Below the pieces are notes generated by a model, which was not told the origin of the DNA, did not search any database, and saw only the letters and a list, made by a program, of their open reading frames with translations. Shown here in pieces: positions 15,139-19,267 of a stretch of DNA of 19,267 nucleotides. The stretch is from an uncultured Oscillospiraceae bacterium (GTDB lineage Bacteria > Bacillota > Clostridia > Oscillospirales > Acutalibacteraceae): NCBI GenBank assembly GCA_900540865.1, contig UQHH01000052.1, positions 1 to 19,267 on the forward strand, written 5' to 3'. Position 1 is the stretch's first letter. Each line of letters starts with the position of its first letter. The translations under genes and the position numbers were made by a program.

Positions 15139-17076
15139 TTATCCAATCCGGCCCTCCGCCAAGGTTTGCGGCTTCTCCTGGTAAATCCGGTAAATCCGTT
15201 CAAGCTGCGCGCGCGCCTGTTCAAACGCCCTTACGACGTCGGGGTCGAAATACTGCCCCTTATGCTCGACTACATATGCAAACGCCTGGTCAAAGGTCCA
15301 GGTTTTTTTATACCCGCGCGGTGAGGTTAGCGCGTCAAAGACGTCGGCCACCGAAACGACACGTGCCGGCAGGGAAATTTCTCCGCCGGTAAGCCCGATA
15401 TAGCCGCTGCCGTCCATATGCTCATGATGCTCACGGGCAATCTGTGCGGCAAGCCTGGAAAAGTCGTCGTCGTTTCCGCAAAGCAGCCGGTAGCCGTATT
15501 GGTGGTGCATACGGATTTCCTGAAATTCCTCGTCCGTCAGCTTATCTGTTTTCAGCAAAATTTCATGCGGGATACAAAGCTTTCCAATATCGTGCAGCAG
15601 CGCCGCGTCGGAAATCATGGCGGTCTTTTCTCTGCCAAAGCCCATCTGAAAACACAGCACACGGGTATATTCCGCCACATGGAATAAATGATGGTATGGC
15701 CCGTCGCACTTGTCCCGGATCATCCGCCATATGCTGTCGCTGATTTTGACGCGTCCCTTTATCCTGTTATAAATAAGCGTTTTGTCCGTTTCTGCCGCAG
15801 CCGGTTTCGGCAGCTCTTCCAGCACGGGAACCGGCTTATTTACAGGCGCTCGCCTTTGCTTCAAGGCAGGCTCCGTTCTTTGCTGCCGGTGTCTTTTCAT
15901 CGCCGGGGCAGCTTCTTCCACAGAAGCCGTTCGCGTTCTTTTTTTCAGTACGCCTCCCGCCCGCAGAAGTAAAAGCTGGCCGCAAACCGCATAGAGCAGC
16001 ACCGCCGTCGTGACCTGCAAAGAATAGTCCAGGGACGACTGGGATATCATTCCCTGCCAGTAAAGGATATTCGCAATAAAGAAGAGAAACAACGACGCGC
16101 AGGACAGGGAGCCTATTTCCAAGCGGCGGTAAAAAAGATAATAGAAAAAAGCAAGCATATTTGCCAACTGCAAAATAAGGCCAGCCTTAATCAGATATAC
16201 CAAAAATACGTCGTAAGGCCAGAAAAGCAGGCAAACGGCGTATAGAATATTGAAAGCAGCCAGCGCTTCGAGGTTCGCGTTCCATTCGGCTCTGCCAAGA
16301 AGTGCGGAAAACGGTACCAGCCATAAAACAAGCGCCCGCAGCGTCATTTTTAAATTAAATAAAAAAGAGGGCACCGCAAAAGGCAGGCCGGCAGACGCAG
16401 CCTCCAAAACGAGCAAAAGGCCGCAGAGTATCATAACGGCAGGCAGAAGATAGGCCGCCGTCCCCTGTGGAATACGGCTGCGAAGCGGAAAAAGGCAGAA
16501 CAGGCAGAAGGCCGCACCCGCCAAAATGATGAATATACCAAAAATAAGGCCGGCAGACACCGGTGCTTGCGCCGCGTTTTCCTGCAGATATGCGGAAAAC
16601 GAAAAGGTGAGCGGGCTGTACAAAATGATTTCCAGCTCTTTTTCCTGGTTAGACGTGCGAAGAGGAACCGTACTGAGCGGGCTGCCGGCAAACATTTGCT
16701 TTTCCAGCGTGTCGTATACCGTTTCTCCCTGTATTTTTACGCGCAGGGCGCTGTCAGCGGTTTGAATCTTCAAAACGCCGCCCTGCTGCGCGGGCAGACT
16801 GCCCTTCAAACGGATATAGCTGTTTCCCCACTCAGGCTGGACCGGATGTTCAGCGTCTGCATTCCGCCAGCCTTCAGCTGTTGTTTCCACAGCGCGCAGG
16901 CGTGCTGCGCTTACATACTGCCAGCTTGTAATTTCTCCCGCCGTTTCGCCGCGCGGGAAGAAAAGGGAAGCGAAACAGGACACCGCAAAGGTAATGAGCA
17001 ATAAAACACAAAAACATATGCCGCACATATGCCAGGAAAAATGGGAAAGAGAAAAACGGGAAACGTTCTTCTGCAT
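15139..17076 (-). CDS. 7TM membrane receptor with HD-GYP c-di-GMP phosphodiesterase domain
   Basis: A 645-residue protein. A membrane helix (about 18-38) precedes an extracytoplasmic beta-rich domain (about 45-165). Seven or so helices follow (about 170-375), resembling 7TMR-DISM receptors. A basic linker leads to a cytoplasmic HD-GYP domain from about 440. Catalytic motifs are present: 'LLHDIGK' (H495-D496), 'HH' near 524-525, and 'HHEHMDGSGYIG' (from 550). The name-giving GYP reads GYI (I560), a change next to but not among the metal ligands. HD-GYP enzymes hydrolyse c-di-GMP to pGpG/GMP. The architecture implies an external signal, perhaps a carbohydrate, controlling c-di-GMP breakdown. 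AGGAGGTGG precedes the ATG. It is the second gene of a c-di-GMP-riboswitch operon, immediately before the PelD-like receptor. Confidence 0.92.
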   Translation of the reverse strand: MQKNVSRFSLSHFSWHMCGICFCVLLLITFAVSCFASLFFPRGETAGEITSWQYVSAARLRAVETTAEGWRNADAEHPVQPEWGNSYIRLKGSLPAQQGGVLKIQTADSALRVKIQGETVYDTLEKQMFAGSPLSTVPLRTSNQEKELEIILYSPLTFSFSAYLQENAAQAPVSAGLIFGIFIILAGAAFCLFCLFPLRSRIPQGTAAYLLPAVMILCGLLLVLEAASAGLPFAVPSFLFNLKMTLRALVLWLVPFSALLGRAEWNANLEALAAFNILYAVCLLFWPYDVFLVYLIKAGLILQLANMLAFFYYLFYRRLEIGSLSCASLFLFFIANILYWQGMISQSSLDYSLQVTTAVLLYAVCGQLLLLRAGGVLKKRTRTASVEEAAPAMKRHRQQRTEPALKQRRAPVNKPVPVLEELPKPAAAETDKTLIYNRIKGRVKISDSIWRMIRDKCDGPYHHLFHVAEYTRVLCFQMGFGREKTAMISDAALLHDIGKLCIPHEILLKTDKLTDEEFQEIRMHHQYGYRLLCGNDDDFSRLAAQIAREHHEHMDGSGYIGLTGGEISLPARVVSVADVFDALTSPRGYKKTWTFDQAFAYVVEHKGQYFDPDVVRAFEQARAQLERIYRIYQEKPQTLAEGRIG

Positions 17077-17114
17077 CCTGCCGCCACCTCCTGTCTATCA
17101 ATGTATGCCTAATT

Positions 17115-17996
17115 TTAATTGTTCACTATGTTGCGCGTATTCACACCGATGGCAATACCGATTTCATCGTTTTGCTGGGATGTTTCACGGCCGGGCAGGG
17201 CGGAAACCTTTTTTCCATCGGCTGGCGCCGTAACCTCCATAGGGCCGGACGGAGCAGGCTGCTCCTTGCTCCTTTCCTGCAGCGCGCGGAGGACGGCATG
17301 CTTCGGTTCTTCCTCCTGCGGCTGCCGTTCGCAGGAGTCTTCAAGCGCGTCTGGGGCTTCCTGCTCTCCTGTATCCATTGAAGCAAGCAGCTCGTCTATC
17401 TGGCTGCGGATGCCGTTGTGCGCTTCTTCGAGCCCGCCTATGCAGCCCTGGAGGGTTTCACTTTCCTGTCCTATCGCAGCGTATTTCTCCAAAATCCCGT
17501 CAGCGGCAATTAAAAACGCCTCGCGGCTTTCTTCCTGCGTTCTTTGCACTTCTTCGGTCAAAGCAGAAATTTTTTGCTGGTAATCGTTCCATTTATCTAA
17601 AAATCCACATGTAAACTCTTCTAATTTATCTTTTGCCTTTTGTCTTGCCTGCGCCATGTCCTGATAAGCGGCACGGCAAATTTCACTTGCCTGCTCCAGC
17701 TCATCACGGCCGGACGCCTCTGCTCCCATCTGCATAGAAAGCGCCGCCATATCGGCTTTCAGCCTTTCATTTTCTGCTTCAAGCTGAATACAGCGAGCCT
17801 CAAGCTGCCCGGTTTTCTCTGTATCCTGCGCTTCTCCGTTTTGTTCGCGGGCCGGGCTTTCACTCTTCAGCCTCAGCTCCTCAAGCTCTGAATTCAACTG
17901 TCTTACCTGCTTTTCCAGCCTCGCGTTGGATGTCTCCAGATATTCAACTGTTTCGTCGACCTCCTGCGGGTCATACCCCCATAAGCTCTTCTTCAT
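17115..17996 (-). CDS. DivIVA-like coiled-coil protein
   Basis: A 293-residue soluble, highly charged protein rich in Glu, Gln and Ala. Its start 'KKSLWGYDPQEVDETVEYLE' matches the N-terminal DivIVA pattern (GYxxxEVDxxxxxL), the part that binds curved or septal membrane. Long heptad-type coiled coils follow (about 18-95 and 100-190), then a low-complexity acidic/proline tail. DivIVA proteins mark poles and septa and recruit partners. The ATG at 17996 sits 9 nt after GGAGGGG; upstream TTG and ATG codons at 18014 and 18005 overlap or abut that site and are rejected. It is the first gene behind the c-di-GMP riboswitch and is 38 nt before the HD-GYP gene. A role in placing the Pel synthase on the membrane is inference; a general scaffold is the alternative. 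Confidence 0.75.
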   Translation of the reverse strand: MKKSLWGYDPQEVDETVEYLETSNARLEKQVRQLNSELEELRLKSESPAREQNGEAQDTEKTGQLEARCIQLEAENERLKADMAALSMQMGAEASGRDELEQASEICRAAYQDMAQARQKAKDKLEEFTCGFLDKWNDYQQKISALTEEVQRTQEESREAFLIAADGILEKYAAIGQESETLQGCIGGLEEAHNGIRSQIDELLASMDTGEQEAPDALEDSCERQPQEEEPKHAVLRALQERSKEQPAPSGPMEVTAPADGKKVSALPGRETSQQNDEIGIAIGVNTRNIVNN

Positions 17997-18031
17997 AAAA
18001 ATCATCCCCTCCAAAAAAGTTGATTACAAAT

Positions 18032-18067
18032 AAAAAAACTGCAATAATCGAATTCCGATCATTGCAG
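18032..18067 (-). terminator. Riboswitch-controlled intrinsic terminator
   Basis: On the minus strand CTGCAATGATCG (18056-18067) pairs with CGATTATTGCAG (18039-18050) over 12 bp, with one G-U pair and a 5-nt loop. Seven T follow at once (18032-18038). It lies between the aptamer and the first gene of the operon, about 35 nt before the start codon. Its 5' arm reuses the 3' end of the aptamer's closing helix, so aptamer and terminator compete. Confidence 0.92.
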
Positions 18068-18160
18068 CCAGACGAGCATGGTAATGGCATTGGCATTGCT
18101 GCCATTACGTTAGCCTCTTTGCTTTGCGTCGCTGATTTTCATCAGCTTTGCCCAACTATA
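18061..18160 (-). promoter_or_regulatory. Cyclic di-GMP-I (GEMM-I) riboswitch aptamer
   Basis: The minus-strand RNA contains GGGCAAA, a 6-bp stem GCUGAU/AUCAGC closed by a GAAA tetraloop, then GACGCAAAGC, four variable bases and GGCUAA. A variable P3 hairpin follows (GUAAUGGCA/UGCCAUUAC), then CGUCUGGCUGC. This order and spacing match the Vibrio Vc2 c-di-GMP-I aptamer: GGGCAAA, 6-bp stem with GAAA loop, GACGCAAAGC, CCUAA tetraloop receptor. The closing P1 helix would use GUUGGGCA with UGCAAU; the latter is also the terminator's 5' arm. Ligand binding should therefore block the terminator and switch the operon on. The aptamer call is strong; the ON direction is inferred from this overlap. Confidence 0.93.
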
Positions 18161-18183
18161 GTTTATAATTTTTTATTACTATT

Positions 18184-18212
18184 ATTATAGTTACCCGTTC
18201 TTGATTTGTCAA
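18184..18212 (-). promoter_or_regulatory. Consensus sigma-A promoter of the Pel operon
   Basis: The minus strand has TTGACA (18207-18212), exactly 17 nt, then TATAAT (18184-18189), a perfect match to the vegetative consensus. Transcription should start near 18177, just before the riboswitch aptamer. With a promoter this strong, control of the operon probably lies in the riboswitch and not in initiation. Confidence 0.93.
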
Positions 18213-18348
18213 TAAATTTACCTGAAAATTTGTTTTTTTACTACAAAACAAAGATTACGCGCCGACTTCCCTTATCCGTTATATACCATTCTATGCAGAA
18301 AACGCGCAATATAGCATATCGTAATCCAAGCCCGTTATAAAAAACTTT
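18213..18348. other. Intergenic stretch with no feature seen
   Basis: Between the Pel operon promoter and the terminator of the upstream CBM gene I see no open reading frame with a ribosome binding site, no clear hairpin and no second promoter. Together with the promoter, riboswitch and terminators it makes up the 450-base gap between the two genes. Confidence 0.6.
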
Positions 18349-18384
18349 AAAAGCCCCCGCATAAGCGTCTGCTTACACGGGGGC
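18349..18384 (-). terminator. Strong rho-independent terminator of the CBM gene
   Basis: On the minus strand GCCCCCG plus GTAAGC pairs with GCTTAT plus CGGGGGC around a short loop, followed by TTTT (18349-18352). It lies about 64 nt after the stop codon and insulates the downstream Pel operon from read-through. A second small hairpin, TGCGGTT/AACCGCA (18417-18435), lies just after the stop codon but has no T-run. Confidence 0.88.
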
Positions 18385-18447
18385 CTTATAGCGGTTTCAA
18401 TTAAATTTTATTGCTATGCGGTTTATTTAACCGCAGTCTTTCAGGTT

Positions 18448-19191
18448 TCAGGCCGCAGGATGAAATGTATAGTTATCGCCAAAATTGTTATCCCAATAGG
18501 TTATTCCGTTCACCTTATAAGAAATAGCATACTGAAATGTCTGCGTTGCCGGTACGGATATTATCCAGCTCTCTATATCGCTGTCGGGGAAACTGGAGCT
18601 ATAAGTTCCCTGTACTTCCTCATAGGTTGCCCAGTTGTCTGTTGAATAACGAACGCGGACATCCTTATCGTATGCCAGGCTCTTAAGCTGTGCGTAAATT
18701 TTCACTTGATCGTCGGCTCCCCATGTCGGATACCATAATGCAACGTTTGTGCTGCCAAAATCATACTGTGAGCTTACACCGTATCCGGCTTTTACTTTAT
18801 AATTTGCGCCATTGTTATTGTCCCAGTATGTTTCACCGTTCACTTCGTATTTAATAGCAAACTGAACTGTCGCGCTGCCTCTCATGCCAACGAAGAAAGA
18901 GTCGGTCTTGAATTTCCAAGCCTCGTAGTTGCCCTGTGTGGCTTTGAAGTATTCTGCCTGTGCGTCTTTCCATGTAACGCCGTCAGCGGAATAATGGATT
19001 GTAACAACCTTGTTCGGGCTCAGATTCTGAACCTCGACATAACCTTCCGCCCCTACAGCCATTCCCTCAGAGTAGGGCTTCGCATAAAGCAGGCTGACCT
19101 GCTGTGTTACAGCGCCTGCGGGCGCTACGACGAATAAGCTTGCCAATAAGGCCAGTACCAGTGAAAATGCCAACATCTTTTTCTGTTTCAT
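18448..19191 (-). CDS. Secreted protein with two CBM21-like carbohydrate-binding domains
   Basis: A 247-residue protein with a classical signal peptide (basic start, hydrophobic core, 'APAGA' before a likely cleavage after residue 27). The mature protein consists of two repeats, about 30-135 and 148-247. Each has 'Y/W..W' aromatics, a '(Q/Y)(F/Y)AI.Y.VNG' strand and the motif 'YWDNN-G-NY' (residues 122-131 and 232-241). That motif is the hallmark of CBM21-type starch/glycogen-binding domains. There is no catalytic domain and no lipobox, sortase motif or membrane anchor, so it is probably released or held by binding glycan. The ATG has AGGAGAAGG upstream. It has its own strong terminator and is not part of the riboswitch operon; its promoter lies close to or beyond the window edge. 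Binding of starch-like glucan is the family expectation; binding of the neighbouring exopolysaccharide is only a possibility. Confidence 0.88.
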   Translation of the reverse strand: MKQKKMLAFSLVLALLASLFVVAPAGAVTQQVSLLYAKPYSEGMAVGAEGYVEVQNLSPNKVVTIHYSADGVTWKDAQAEYFKATQGNYEAWKFKTDSFFVGMRGSATVQFAIKYEVNGETYWDNNNGANYKVKAGYGVSSQYDFGSTNVALWYPTWGADDQVKIYAQLKSLAYDKDVRVRYSTDNWATYEEVQGTYSSSFPDSDIESWIISVPATQTFQYAISYKVNGITYWDNNFGDNYTFHPAA

Positions 19192-19267
19192 AATTCCTTC
19201 TCCTCTTTAGTTAAAATAATGGTGTTAAGGCTGCGAGCAAATTCTCCCCCTTTCCCGTCTTTTTCAC

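Noticed and set aside
1876..17996. Missing PelB/PelC read as gene loss
   Set aside because: These are outer-membrane and periplasmic export parts and are not expected in a Gram-positive cell; I looked for them and found none.
18417..18435. Hairpin TGCGGTT/AACCGCA as a second terminator
   Set aside because: No T-run on either side; the strong terminator at 18349-18384 suffices.
19201..19267. Possible promoter for the CBM gene (TTGCTC-16-TATTTT)
   Set aside because: Poor match at both hexamers, and the upstream region is cut by the window edge.

Overview
The window looks like chromosome from a Gram-positive anaerobe of the Clostridia. Supporting signs are strong AGGAGG-type ribosome binding sites, several TTG starts, sigma-A-type promoters, lipobox signal peptides, and an exopolysaccharide system with no outer-membrane components. 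Every gene I accept lies on the minus strand, so transcription runs from high to low coordinates. No database search was possible; family names rest on motifs, order and length read from the sequence.

The core (about 18212 down to 1876) is a roughly 16 kb, 12-gene operon for a Pel-type exopolysaccharide. A consensus promoter (TTGACA-17-TATAAT) leads into a cyclic di-GMP-I (GEMM-I) riboswitch, then a 12-bp terminator hairpin with seven U. The 3' strand of the aptamer's closing helix is also the 5' arm of the terminator, which suggests that c-di-GMP turns the operon ON. The gene order is: DivIVA-like coiled-coil protein; 7TM receptor with an HD-GYP phosphodiesterase domain; PelD-like c-di-GMP receptor with an SDR-like domain fused in front; PelE-like TPR membrane protein; PelA-like deacetylase; PelF glycosyltransferase; PelG transporter; CotH-like kinase lipoprotein; VTC-type polyphosphate polymerase domain; DUF4956 membrane protein; DUF4832-like TIM-barrel lipoprotein; and a ComEC-like metallo-beta-lactamase lipoprotein. 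Junctions are short gaps of 1-38 nt or overlaps of 4-25 nt. PelB and PelC, the outer-membrane export parts of Gram-negative systems, are absent, as expected for a monoderm.

The proposed scheme is that c-di-GMP controls the system at least twice: transcription through the riboswitch, and synthase activity through the PelD RxxD site. The operon also encodes its own probable c-di-GMP hydrolase, giving a possible negative feedback loop. PelF polymerises and PelG exports, PelD/PelE regulate and scaffold, and the PelA-like protein deacetylates outside the membrane. The CotH/VTC/DUF4956 block suggests an added phosphorylation or polyphosphate function. The two terminal lipoproteins would act on the outer face of the membrane.

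Upstream of the operon (18448-19191) is a separate secreted protein made of two CBM21-like starch/glycan-binding repeats, with its own strong terminator. Downstream of the operon is a cold-shock protein gene (1397-1609) with a clear promoter, a leader that can fold into a terminator-like hairpin, and a terminator. The low end (61-1167) holds an AT-rich gene unlike its neighbours in composition, possibly a nuclease related to modification-dependent restriction enzymes and recently acquired.
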